Positions 7,844 to 15,231 of a stretch of 40,117 nucleotides of DNA are shown here, one piece after another. The position numbers were made by a program, and so were the translations under genes. The notes beneath the pieces were generated by a model. It saw only the letters and a program-made list of their open reading frames with translations. It was not told the DNA's origin and searched no databases. Position 1 is the first letter of the stretch. Each line of letters opens with the position of its first letter. This DNA comes from Candidatus Avelusimicrobium excrementipullorum (GTDB lineage: Bacteria > Elusimicrobiota > Elusimicrobia > Elusimicrobiales > Elusimicrobiaceae), in contig DWVB01000090.1 of assembly GCA_019120455.1 (NCBI GenBank), forward strand, positions 1 through 40,117. Direction: 5' to 3'.

Positions 7844-8377
7844 ATGATTTTTGATTCTCGTCCTTGGAAAAAAGAATTATCCAAACTAAGCCAAATTATA
7901 TATCGGGCAAGATTCAAAACGAAGTTATCTGAATCCCGGGATATTGCTTACGAAAAAGCAATCTTCATTTCGGCATATATTGTTAGGAAATTGTTCGAAG
8001 CATCTAAATTGTCTTATAAACTAAAAGAAATTTCTTGCCCTATAAAAAAATACCCCAATATTAAACACGTTAATTTATTTAAGTGGCATAATATTGATCA
8101 AGTTTTTGATCTGAATAATCCGGCTAAACACTCTCTGAATATTAAAAAATTATGTAACTATTTAATTCATAGTTTTATATTTATACTTTCTTATAATGAG
8201 AGAAATTCTTTAAATGGATTCTTTTTTACTTCAGACAAAGAAAAAAACAACTCACTTTATTTTATTCAAATAAAGGATTTTATAAATATATTACAAAAGA
8301 TAGTTAAAGACGAAAAAATTCACAGCAGATATATAAAAGATAAAAATGGGGATTTAAAAGAAATAGACCCGAGTTAA
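7844..8377 (+). CDS. Hypothetical protein, island gene paired with the GIY-YIG nuclease
   Basis: I do not recognise the family with confidence. The 177-aa protein is basic and AT-rich in codon use, without a signal peptide. It begins IFDSRPWKKEL, has a helical, Lys-rich N-terminal half (residues 10-65), and a middle segment KLCNYLIHSFIFILSY followed by NGFFFTSDKEKNNSLYFIQIKDFINIL that looks like an alpha/beta core. AAGGGA lies 9 nt before the ATG. It is 28 bp downstream of the nuclease gene and on the same strand, so the two are probably cotranscribed. It may be a partner, sensor or immunity-like factor of the nuclease; the sequence gives no catalytic motif. Confidence 0.6.
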   Translation: MIFDSRPWKKELSKLSQIIYRARFKTKLSESRDIAYEKAIFISAYIVRKLFEASKLSYKLKEISCPIKKYPNIKHVNLFKWHNIDQVFDLNNPAKHSLNIKKLCNYLIHSFIFILSYNERNSLNGFFFTSDKEKNNSLYFIQIKDFINILQKIVKDEKIHSRYIKDKNGDLKEIDPS

Positions 8378-8386
8378 AAAATAAGT

Positions 8387-8776
8387 TTATTTATTAATTT
8401 TTTCCCTTTTTTCACTCAGCAGCTGGCTCACGCGGGCGGGGCTCATGCCAAGGGCCGCGGCACATTCCCGCTGGGAAAAGCGATTTACCCTCATATATTC
8501 ACGTATCTGCAGGGCAAGGGCTTTGTAGTAGGTAGCCTTATCAGCTTTTAAGTGTCGGATTTCTTTATAGGTTTGGCGTTCTTTTTTCGGTATTCCGCCC
8601 GGGTGCGGTTTCACAGCGGCACGGAAACCAAATTGCACCCCGTTTTTCAAACTTACCTCAATATAGCTTTCTTTGTATTCGCAAGTAATTCTAGATACAA
8701 TTTTCATTAATTCTTCGGTTTGTTTATCTATATTCAATTGATTAAACTCGTTTTTATTTAATAACCCGCGTTCCAT
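8387..8776 (-). CDS. Small HTH DNA-binding protein
   Basis: A 129-aa protein whose C-terminus is a clear helix-turn-helix: FSQRECAAALGMSPARVSQLLSEKRE (about residues 99-124), similar to Xre/sigma-like HTH units. The central part VQFGFRAAVKPHPGGIPKKERQTYKEI is unrecognised. The start is uncertain: ATG 8776 has no ribosome site, and ATG 8707 (MKIVSRITCEY) also has only a weak one. The C-terminal half is more GC-rich than the N-terminal half, as if two sources were joined. It converges on the hypothetical gene ending 8377 and diverges from the LysR gene. It may regulate the island or be a phage or plasmid remnant. Confidence 0.6.
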   Translation of the reverse strand: MERGLLNKNEFNQLNIDKQTEELMKIVSRITCEYKESYIEVSLKNGVQFGFRAAVKPHPGGIPKKERQTYKEIRHLKADKATYYKALALQIREYMRVNRFSQRECAAALGMSPARVSQLLSEKREKINK

Positions 8777-8845
8777 TTCTGGTTAGCATGTGTGAGTGGG
8801 GACTGAAACACAAAATATAAGCCGCGGCAAACTCCCTGCGGGGGA

Positions 8846-8861
8846 TATAATTTTTTATAAT
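8846..8861 (+). promoter_or_regulatory. -10 elements upstream of the LysR gene
   Basis: Two TATAAT hexamers (8846-8851 and 8856-8861) precede the LysR start. The ribosome site AGGA lies at 8881-8884. No convincing -35 was seen. The 8777-8890 spacer is shared with the divergent HTH gene. Confidence 0.5.
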
Positions 8862-8890
8862 ATTTTTATCCGCCCGCTGGAGGAAATATC

Positions 8891-9790
8891 GTGCTGGAAA
8901 ACAGGCAACTGCAAACTTTTATCCAAACCGCGGAAGAAGGCAGCTTTTCCAAAGCCGCCCGCAAGGCCTATGTTTCTCCCACCGCGCTGATTCAGCAAAT
9001 CAACCTGTTGGAAAAACGCCTAAAAACCAAGCTCTTCCTGCGTTCGCACCAGGGCCTGACTCTGACGGAAGCGGGCCGCTCCTTTTATAAAGACGCCAAG
9101 TATATATTGCAGTATATGCAAGACGCCGTCGCACGCGCGCAGCAGGCCGCGCGGGAGGACGTACCGCCCGTGCGCCTGGGCACATCGCTGATGACGCCGA
9201 GCCAGTTCCTGCTGGGGCTGTGGCCCGATATTCAAAAAAAGGATCCCGACCTCAATATCCGTCTGGTCCCTTTTGACAACACGCCCGAAAACGCCAAAGG
9301 AATTTTAAGCCGCCTCGGCCAGCATATAGACGTGGTGGCCGGCCCCATAGACGAAGGCTTCAAAGAAACCTACGGCTGCGCCATGCTGGAGCTTTTCCGC
9401 GCGCCGGTGCGCGTGGCGGTATCGCGCCATCATCCGCTGGCCGCCAAAGATATTTTACAGCCGCAGGATTTGTTCGGGCAGAAATTCCTGCTGCTTAAAC
9501 GCCGCGGCTTTAAACGCATAGACAAACTGCGCCAAACGCTGGAGCGCAAATATCCGCAAATCCAAATTATGGATTTCCCGTTTTACGACATCAATGTCTT
9601 TAATCAATGCCAAAGCGGGGATTTTTTACTCATGACCATTGAAAATTGGGACAATGTACACCCGCTGCTCAAGACCCTGCCCGTAGCGTGGGACTATACC
9701 ATTCCCTTCGGCCTGATGTACGCCCCCACCCCCTCTCCGCAGGTACAGCGCTTCCTGCAAGCCATACGCGCCTTAAAACAGGACAAATAA
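8891..9790 (+). CDS. LysR-family transcriptional regulator
   Basis: A 299-aa regulator. The N-terminal winged helix (residues 1-60, LQTFIQTAEEGSFSKAARKAYVSPTALIQQINLLEKRLKTKLF in outline) is a standard LysR HTH, and the rest is the periplasmic-binding-like effector domain (about 90-295). The start is GTG at 8891, preceded by GCTGGAGGAAATATC with a good AGGA site. The effector is unknown. It lies upstream of, and on the same strand as, a flavodoxin-type reductase, but that gene has its own MerR-type promoter, so coupling is not certain. The gene itself is GC-rich and belongs to the core side of the island border. Confidence 0.9.
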   Translation: MLENRQLQTFIQTAEEGSFSKAARKAYVSPTALIQQINLLEKRLKTKLFLRSHQGLTLTEAGRSFYKDAKYILQYMQDAVARAQQAAREDVPPVRLGTSLMTPSQFLLGLWPDIQKKDPDLNIRLVPFDNTPENAKGILSRLGQHIDVVAGPIDEGFKETYGCAMLELFRAPVRVAVSRHHPLAAKDILQPQDLFGQKFLLLKRRGFKRIDKLRQTLERKYPQIQIMDFPFYDINVFNQCQSGDFLLMTIENWDNVHPLLKTLPVAWDYTIPFGLMYAPTPSPQVQRFLQAIRALKQDK

Positions 9791-9824
9791 TTTTTTCCGC
9801 AGGTCCCTGCCACATCGGTGGAGC

Positions 9825-9855
9825 TTGACCTAGAGTGCCCTTTAGGGTGTACACT
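9825..9855 (+). promoter_or_regulatory. MerR-type promoter with 19-bp spacer and dyad
   Basis: TTGACC (-35, 9825-9830) and TACACT (-10, 9850-9855) are separated by 19 bp instead of 17. The spacer holds an imperfect dyad CTAGAGTGCCCTTTAGG (9830-9846). This is the arrangement used by MerR-family activators, which untwist long-spacer promoters. No merR gene is in the window. Confidence 0.65.
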
Positions 9856-9904
9856 ATATATATGCGCCGCCGCGGCCGAAGCTGCGCGGTATTTTGGAGG
9901 AAAT

Positions 9905-10519
9905 ATGAAAGTTTTGTTAATCAACGGGAGCCCGCACAAAGAGGGCAACACCTTTTTGGCTTTGTCTGAAGCGGCCAAAACATTACATGAAGAAGGCGTG
10001 GAAACTCAAATCGTACACATCGGCGTCAAGCCGCTGGCCGGCTGTATTGCCTGCGGCAAATGCCGGGAAACGGGCAAATGCGTGTTTGCAGACGACGTAT
10101 ATAATACGCTGTGCCAGGCGGCGGCCGAATGCGACGGCATTATTATCGGCTCCCCTGTATATTTCGCCGGCCCCAACGGTGCCTTGTGCGCTCTACTGGA
10201 CCGGCTGTTCTTCTCACGCGGGGCGGACCTGGCGTATAAACCTGCCGCCGCCGTGGCCGTGTGCCGGCGCGGCGGGGGCAGCGCCAGTTTTGACCGCCTG
10301 AACAAATACTTCACCATTTTGAACATGCCCGTCGTGTCCTCCCAATACTGGAACAGCGTGCACGGCAGGGCGCAGGGCGAAGCGGTGCAGGACGCCGAAG
10401 GCATGCAAACCATGCGCACCCTGGGGCGCAATATGGCCTGGCTGCTCAAAAAAATTCACAAAGACGGCCCGCAGTACCCGCAGCGTGAAGAACAAATTAT
10501 GACCAACTTTATCCGCTGA
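9905..10519 (+). CDS. Flavodoxin-fold NAD(P)H-dependent FMN reductase
   Basis: A 204-aa flavodoxin-like oxidoreductase of the FMN_red/Isf-like group. MKVLLINGSPHKEGNTFLAL (1-20) is the FMN-phosphate loop, IIIGSPVYFAGPNGALCALLDR (about 80-101) the second flavin loop. CIACGKCRETGKC (about 45-57) is the compact cysteine cluster seen in this subgroup, near but not identical to iron-sulfur flavoprotein spacing. Start ATG 9905 is fixed by TTTTGGAGGAAAT just upstream; the frame stays open further upstream over the promoter but without a ribosome site. A MerR-type promoter about 50 bp upstream suggests stress or electrophile induction. The substrate is not known. Confidence 0.88.
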   Translation: MKVLLINGSPHKEGNTFLALSEAAKTLHEEGVETQIVHIGVKPLAGCIACGKCRETGKCVFADDVYNTLCQAAAECDGIIIGSPVYFAGPNGALCALLDRLFFSRGADLAYKPAAAVAVCRRGGGSASFDRLNKYFTILNMPVVSSQYWNSVHGRAQGEAVQDAEGMQTMRTLGRNMAWLLKKIHKDGPQYPQREEQIMTNFIR

Positions 10520-10541
10520 ACCGTTCTTCCCGACGAAACCA

Positions 10542-10600
10542 GCGGCCGGCACCAAACCGGCCGCCTCCCTGAACCCGAAAGATATTCTTTCGGGTTTTTT
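10542..10600 (+). terminator. Tandem hairpins with intrinsic terminator
   Basis: An 8-bp GC hairpin GCGGCCGG/CCGGCCGC (10542-10549 with 10557-10564) is followed by the terminator proper: an 11-bp stem AACCCGAAAGA (10572-10582 with 10586-10596), 3-nt loop and T6 (10595-10600). Confidence 0.88.
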
Positions 10601-10672
10601 CTTTTCTTCCTAATCCATTTTCCGGCAGACAGCGCGCTTTCTCTTTTTTATAATAAAGACAACGGAGGGATT

Positions 10673-11767
10673 ATGAAAAAAACCGGACTTATGTTGTTGG
10701 CGGCGGCCCTGCTGTTGGGCCAAAGCCCTTACGCGCAGGCCTGCACGGGCATTGCTTTTGCGGCGCAGGACGGCACGCAGCTGCAGGCGCGCACGATTGA
10801 ATGGGCGGGCTATCCGCTGGGCAGCAAGCTGATTATCCTGCCGCGCGGACAAAAGCACACCTCGCTGACGCTGGGCGGCCAAAACGGCCTGAGCTGGACC
10901 AATAAATACGGCGCGGCGGGCATCAGCGTGGTCAAAGACGAGTTTATCGGCGAAGGCGTCAATGAAAAAGGCCTGGCCGCGGGCGTATTTTATTTCGTCG
11001 GTTACGGCAGCCTGGGGGCGTATAACCCCAAAAAGGCCTCCAAATCCGTAGGGGATATGGAGCTGGTGGGCTGGCTGCTGACCAATTTTGCCACGGTGGA
11101 AGAAGCGTTAAAAGGACTGAAAAAAGTGGAAATCGTGCCCATCTATCCGCCGGAAAAAGGGCAGACTTCCGCCCCCACGGGCCATTGGCGCATTGCAGAC
11201 GCCACGGGCCGCAGCGTCGTACTGGAAATTGAAAACGGCGGCGTACGCCACATTTACGAAAATACCGCCGGCGTGCTGACCAACTCCCCGGCTTTCCCGT
11301 GGCAGACCACGAATTTAAACAATTATGTGCATATGCAAACAGGCGAAGTGCACCCGCAGAACTTGGGCGGCACAGCTCTAAAAGCCTTTGGCGCAGGCTC
11401 GGGCATGTGGGGTCTGCCCGGGGACATTACGCCGCCTTCGCGTTTTGTACGGGCATTTTTCTACAACCGCACGGCGCCCGTGCCCAAAGACGCACAGGCG
11501 GGGGTGTTGCAGGCATTTCACATTTTAAATAACTTTGACATTCCCATCGGGGTGGAATTTGCCGACAAGAGCCAAATCCCCGATATGCCAAGCGCCACCC
11601 AGTGGACCACTGTTACGGATATGACCCACCCCGCTTTGTACTACCGCACCATGTACAACAGCCGCATACGCAAAGTGGACCTGGGCAGCATAGATTTTTC
11701 CAAGGTAGGATACCAAGTCCTGCCGCTGGACAAAACCTCGGAAGAAATAGAACAAATCCGTTTTTAA
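10673..11767 (+). CDS. Choloylglycine hydrolase / penicillin V acylase family, periplasmic
   Basis: A 364-aa Ntn hydrolase that cleaves an amide bond, in bile salts, penicillin V or acyl-homoserine-lactone-type substrates in known relatives. A signal peptide ends at AQA before Cys24 (SPYAQA-CTGIAF), so cleavage exposes the catalytic cysteine. Other family residues are seen: Arg40 in ARTIEW (Glu43 where many members have Asp), Asn in VNEKGL, LTNSP and the Arg of PSRFVR. The signal peptide and length fit the Gram-negative cluster. Start ATG 10673 follows ACGGAGG, and TATAAT lies near 10649. It is monocistronic between two terminators. Bile-salt hydrolysis would fit a gut lifestyle, but substrate choice cannot be read here. 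Confidence 0.88.
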   Translation: MKKTGLMLLAAALLLGQSPYAQACTGIAFAAQDGTQLQARTIEWAGYPLGSKLIILPRGQKHTSLTLGGQNGLSWTNKYGAAGISVVKDEFIGEGVNEKGLAAGVFYFVGYGSLGAYNPKKASKSVGDMELVGWLLTNFATVEEALKGLKKVEIVPIYPPEKGQTSAPTGHWRIADATGRSVVLEIENGGVRHIYENTAGVLTNSPAFPWQTTNLNNYVHMQTGEVHPQNLGGTALKAFGAGSGMWGLPGDITPPSRFVRAFFYNRTAPVPKDAQAGVLQAFHILNNFDIPIGVEFADKSQIPDMPSATQWTTVTDMTHPALYYRTMYNSRIRKVDLGSIDFSKVGYQVLPLDKTSEEIEQIRF

Positions 11768-11779
11768 CACACGCTGCCA

Positions 11780-11806
11780 AGCCCCGCTTCAGGCGGGGCT
11801 TTTTTA
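11780..11806 (+). terminator. Intrinsic terminator
   Basis: An 8-bp stem AGCCCCGC/GCGGGGCT (11780-11787 with 11793-11800), loop TTCAG, then T7. Confidence 0.9.
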
Positions 11807-11836
11807 GGCCCAGAAACCACACGGGCCCAAAGGCCC

Positions 11837-11866
11837 TTGCCCCGCACCGGAAAACTCCGTTATAGT
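11837..11866 (+). promoter_or_regulatory. Sigma-70-like promoter of a leaderless gene
   Basis: TTGCCC (11837-11842), 18-bp spacer, TATAGT (11861-11866). The ATG begins 9 nt after the -10, so transcription would start at or within 2 nt of the start codon. No Shine-Dalgarno sequence is present. Confidence 0.6.
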
Positions 11867-11874
11867 ATATACAT

Positions 11875-12891
11875 ATGAAACGTTTGCTTTTATTACTGCT
11901 GCTGGCGGCGGGCGGCCTGACGCCGCTTCGGGCGGCGCCGTACAGCCACACGGAAGAAACAGACTCCCTGCCCCGGAGCCGTTTTTTGGCTGATACATTG
12001 CTGCACAAAAACGAAATCACCTATTGCATTGCCATGCCCGACGGAGAAGATGAATTTTTAAACACCGGGCACATTTCCCTTATGCTGCAGGCCGCCCTGC
12101 GGGAATGGACGCACGGCATCGCTCTGCGCATACGCGCCGCCGGACGCACTGAAGAAATGGCGGATATTTTACGGATTTTGGACAAACCCCTTACTCTCAC
12201 CCGTCTGTCGGCATGCGACTTAACCCGCCACCCCCTTATGCCTAAAGTGCACCCCGATTTTGACCCCGCCGGAGAAAAAGCGGACCTGACGGTCATTGTT
12301 TCTTCGGCTTATTGCACGCACCTGCGGGGACAGGTAAACTCTTTTTTTATATTTGAATACAAAGACACAAGCCCTTTTATGTGTCTGCTGAACGGTTATG
12401 CCAATCCGGTGCGTTCCCCCGCCGCGCAGGACTATTTTCCCATGGCAAACACGCAGGAAGACAAAGCCCTGGCCGCCGACGCCGAGGCCGTGTTCCGCCG
12501 CGCCGCGCAGGGCGGTTATGATACGGCTTTTCAAACACGTTTATGGCGTTTAAACCGTTTGTTTGAATTTGACGGCCATGCCTTTTTTGCCATTATCGCG
12601 CATGAACTGGGGCACGCTTTCGGACTGGGCGATGAATACCTTACAGACCGCCCTTGCACTTATGCCAGCCAAACGCCCGGAGAAGGACTGATGTTTAACG
12701 GCTACCAACCCATATCCTGCGACGAAGTGGACGGAATGATTACCCTGCTGGACCGCTTTGCCGGCAAAAAACGCACCTTTGCCAGCTTTTGCTCCGGCAG
12801 AGGGCTTATCCAAAACGGCCAGGAAGTTCCCCCCGCAGAGCCTCTCTCCGACCGCCTGGCGGAGCGGCTGCTGCCTCTTATCCGCCATTAA
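11875..12891 (+). CDS. Secreted zinc metallopeptidase (metzincin-like, M64-like)
   Basis: A 338-aa protein with a signal peptide (residues 1-20, MKRLLLLLLLAAGG ... LRAA). The zinc site is HELGHAFGLGDEY (243-255): His243, Glu244, His247 and Asp253 match HExxHxxGxxD, and GLMFNGY about 22 residues later may be the Met-turn. The motif resembles IgA-peptidase M64 proteins (HExGHxFxxLxDEY) but is one residue shorter, so the family is uncertain. The preceding region (about 40-190) is a likely pro- or accessory domain. The ATG has no ribosome site; a leaderless mRNA from TATAGT is likely. It probably degrades extracellular or host proteins, an inference from secretion and motif. Confidence 0.8.
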   Translation: MKRLLLLLLLAAGGLTPLRAAPYSHTEETDSLPRSRFLADTLLHKNEITYCIAMPDGEDEFLNTGHISLMLQAALREWTHGIALRIRAAGRTEEMADILRILDKPLTLTRLSACDLTRHPLMPKVHPDFDPAGEKADLTVIVSSAYCTHLRGQVNSFFIFEYKDTSPFMCLLNGYANPVRSPAAQDYFPMANTQEDKALAADAEAVFRRAAQGGYDTAFQTRLWRLNRLFEFDGHAFFAIIAHELGHAFGLGDEYLTDRPCTYASQTPGEGLMFNGYQPISCDEVDGMITLLDRFAGKKRTFASFCSGRGLIQNGQEVPPAEPLSDRLAERLLPLIRH

Positions 12892-12897
12892 AACCGT

Positions 12898-12927
12898 TTG
12901 CCGTTTTTCCCGCTTAATAAGTATAAT
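12898..12927 (+). promoter_or_regulatory. Promoter of nrdAB
   Basis: TTGCCG (12898-12903), 18-bp spacer, TATAAT (12922-12927). The leader is about 36 nt and contains AAGAATTTTTCTT (12951-type palindrome near the middle of the leader). I see no NrdR box. Confidence 0.6.
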
Positions 12928-12969
12928 AAAAGAACCACTTAAGAATTTTTCTTATTTATTGGACTCCAT

Positions 12970-15228
12970 ATGACTACTGCTTCCACTGTTTCCGTTTCTT
13001 CCGCGCGGCCCGTTACCGGCTCGGTGCTGGAAGATTTTATTGAAAAAGCCACCGCGGGGCTGGACGCCAATCCCGCCCAGCTGCGTGAAAAAATACTGCC
13101 GCTTTTAAAGGCGGACACCACGCCGGAAGAGGCCTTAAAACACCTCATTTCCCTTTCCGTCAGCCTGACCTCGGCCCAAACGCCGGACTGGAAATACGCC
13201 GCCGGACGGCTGAAAATGCTGGAAATTTACCGCCAGAGCGGCCGCGAGCCGCTGTATAACTACCCGCAGACGCTGGCCGACAATGTGGCACACGGGGTAT
13301 ATACAAACGCCATTGTGCGCAAATATTCCGCCGAAGAAATTGCGCAGGCGGCCGCGTGGCAAAATCCGGCCTGGGACATGGATTATGACTATGCCGGCGC
13401 CAACCTGCTTGCCAAACGCTACCTCTGCGAATACCATGACCGCCTGGCCGAGCTGCCGCAGGACGTATTTTTAACCATTGCGCTGCTGATTCACCAGGAC
13501 GCGCCGAAAGACAAACGCATGGCCTGGGCCAAAGACACCTACGAACTGCTGGCCCGGCGCAAAATTTCCCTGGGTACGCCGCTTTTGATGAATCTGCGCC
13601 GCCCGCACGGCAATTTGAGCTCCTGCTTTATTACCGTCATGGACGACAGCCGCGACAGCATTTTTTACGTCATTGACCAAATTTCCGCCATATCCAAATT
13701 CGGCGGCGGCGTGGGGTGCAATCTCTCCCGCGTGCGCTGCAAAGGCGCGCGCATTCAGGGGGTCAAAAACGCCTCCGGCGGCGTCATCCCGTGGATACGC
13801 ATTATCAACGACACCGCCGTGGCCGTCAACCAGCAGGGCAAACGCAAAGGCGCGGTCACCGTGTCTTTGGACATCTGGCACCTGGACATAGAAGATTTTC
13901 TGGAACTGCGTACCGAAAACGGCGACCAGCGCATGAAAGCCTATGACGTGTTCCCGCAGGTGGTCATCCCCGATATTTTTATGAAACGAATGCTGGCCGG
14001 AGAGGACTGGCTGCTGTTTGACCCCAGCGAAGTGCGCCGCGTCTACGGCAAAGAAGCCGGCAATTTGTGGGGCGAAGAATTTGACACCCTGTACCGCCAA
14101 ATCTACGCCGACGCCAAGGCCGGCAAGCTGGAACTTTTTAAATTCGTCCCCGCCAAAGAACTCATGAAAAAAATCATGAGAAGCCAGATAGAAACCGGCA
14201 TGCCGTATCTGGCCTTTAAGGACACGCTAAACCGCTACAATCCCAACAAGCACGACGGGCTGATTGTGGGTACGAACCTGTGCACGGAGTCGCACAGTAA
14301 CGTACGCCCCACGCACCTGCTGCCCAAACGGATGGAAAACGGTAAAATCGTGTCCGAGGCGCAGGACGGGCTGATCCATGTATGCAATTTGATTTCCGTC
14401 AATTTGGCCAATATGGACAGCGACGAAGAACTGCGCCGCGCCTGCCGCGCCTCCGTACGTTTTTTGGACAATGCCATTGACCAGACGGACGTGCCCGTGC
14501 TGGAAGGGGCCCTGCACAACCGCCGTTACCGCACCATCGGCGTAGGCGCCATGGGGCTGGCGGACTGGCTGGCCAAGCGCGACATTACCTATATGAAATC
14601 GGCCGACGCGGTGGACGGGCTGTTTGAAAAGTTTGCCGCCTATTGCACGCGCGCGTCCATAGATTTGGCCGCCGAAAAGGGTACGTTTGAAGCCTATGAA
14701 GGCTCCGACTGGAGCAAAGGCATTATCCTGGGCCATGACCGCGCCTGGTTTGAGCAGAACGCCGCATTAAAGCAGGAGTGGGCGGAAATTTTTGACCTCC
14801 TGCAAAAACACGGCATACGCAACAGCCAGATTACCGCCGTGGCGCCCAACACCAGCTCCTCGCTGCTGCAGGGCTGTACGGCCTCTGTGCTGCCGGTGTA
14901 CAGCAAATTCTTTGTGGAAACGCACGGCAAAGGCAGCGTGCCCAACTGCCCGCCGTTTATCAAAGAAAAATTTTGGACCTACCAGGAAAACCGTAATATC
15001 CCGCAGACCAAAGTCATAGACGTGCTGGCGCGGGTGAGCAAATGGATAGACACGGGCGTATCCATAGAGCTAGTGTACAACTTAAATTTGGACATACGCG
15101 CCAAAGACATTTACGATACCATTGTTTCCGCGTGGCAGAAGGACATCAAAACCCTGTACTACACGCGCACCATACAAAAGGACGGCAGCTCCGCCACAAA
15201 GGAAGAATGCGTCAGCTGCGCGGGATAA
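12970..15228 (+). CDS. nrdA: Ribonucleoside-diphosphate reductase, large subunit (class Ia)
   Basis: A 752-aa catalytic subunit that reduces ribonucleoside diphosphates to deoxy forms, working with NrdB encoded 3 bp downstream. Active-site elements are in place: Cys219 in LSSCFI, GTNLCTES with the thiyl-radical Cys438 and Glu440, Cys472 in HVCNLIS, PNTSSSLLQG near 635, and the C-terminal redox pair CVSC (about 747-750). A full N-terminal ATP-cone is not obvious; the first ~80 residues look like a shortened or diverged version, so allosteric control may be simplified. The ribosome site before ATG 12970 is weak (GGACT). Together with nrdB it forms a two-gene operon closed by a terminator. Confidence 0.97.
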   Translation: MTTASTVSVSSARPVTGSVLEDFIEKATAGLDANPAQLREKILPLLKADTTPEEALKHLISLSVSLTSAQTPDWKYAAGRLKMLEIYRQSGREPLYNYPQTLADNVAHGVYTNAIVRKYSAEEIAQAAAWQNPAWDMDYDYAGANLLAKRYLCEYHDRLAELPQDVFLTIALLIHQDAPKDKRMAWAKDTYELLARRKISLGTPLLMNLRRPHGNLSSCFITVMDDSRDSIFYVIDQISAISKFGGGVGCNLSRVRCKGARIQGVKNASGGVIPWIRIINDTAVAVNQQGKRKGAVTVSLDIWHLDIEDFLELRTENGDQRMKAYDVFPQVVIPDIFMKRMLAGEDWLLFDPSEVRRVYGKEAGNLWGEEFDTLYRQIYADAKAGKLELFKFVPAKELMKKIMRSQIETGMPYLAFKDTLNRYNPNKHDGLIVGTNLCTESHSNVRPTHLLPKRMENGKIVSEAQDGLIHVCNLISVNLANMDSDEELRRACRASVRFLDNAIDQTDVPVLEGALHNRRYRTIGVGAMGLADWLAKRDITYMKSADAVDGLFEKFAAYCTRASIDLAAEKGTFEAYEGSDWSKGIILGHDRAWFEQNAALKQEWAEIFDLLQKHGIRNSQITAVAPNTSSSLLQGCTASVLPVYSKFFVETHGKGSVPNCPPFIKEKFWTYQENRNIPQTKVIDVLARVSKWIDTGVSIELVYNLNLDIRAKDIYDTIVSAWQKDIKTLYYTRTIQKDGSSATKEECVSCAG

Positions 15229-15231
15229 ATT

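Larger units (their letters stand above)
7060..8800. other. AT-rich accessory island downstream of tRNA-His
   Basis: Base composition falls abruptly, to roughly a third GC in 7140-8380, and codon use shifts to A/T-ending codons. Genes on both sides are GC-rich. The segment carries a GIY-YIG nuclease gene, an unrecognised gene and an HTH gene on the opposite strand. It begins just after a tRNA gene, a common integration site, but I find no integrase and no second copy of the tRNA 3' end, so its mode of entry is unproven. Confidence 0.6.

Noticed and set aside
6888-8890. tRNA-His as a proven attachment site
   Set aside because: No second copy of the tRNA 3' end and no integrase gene were found on either side of the AT-rich island.
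9818-9904. Earlier start for the flavodoxin-type reductase at 9818
   Set aside because: It would include the promoter; the ATG at 9905 has a strong GGAGG site and begins the flavodoxin N-terminus.
12928-12969. NrdR box in the nrdAB leader
   Set aside because: The AAGAATTTTTCTT palindrome does not match the NrdR consensus and no paired site is seen.
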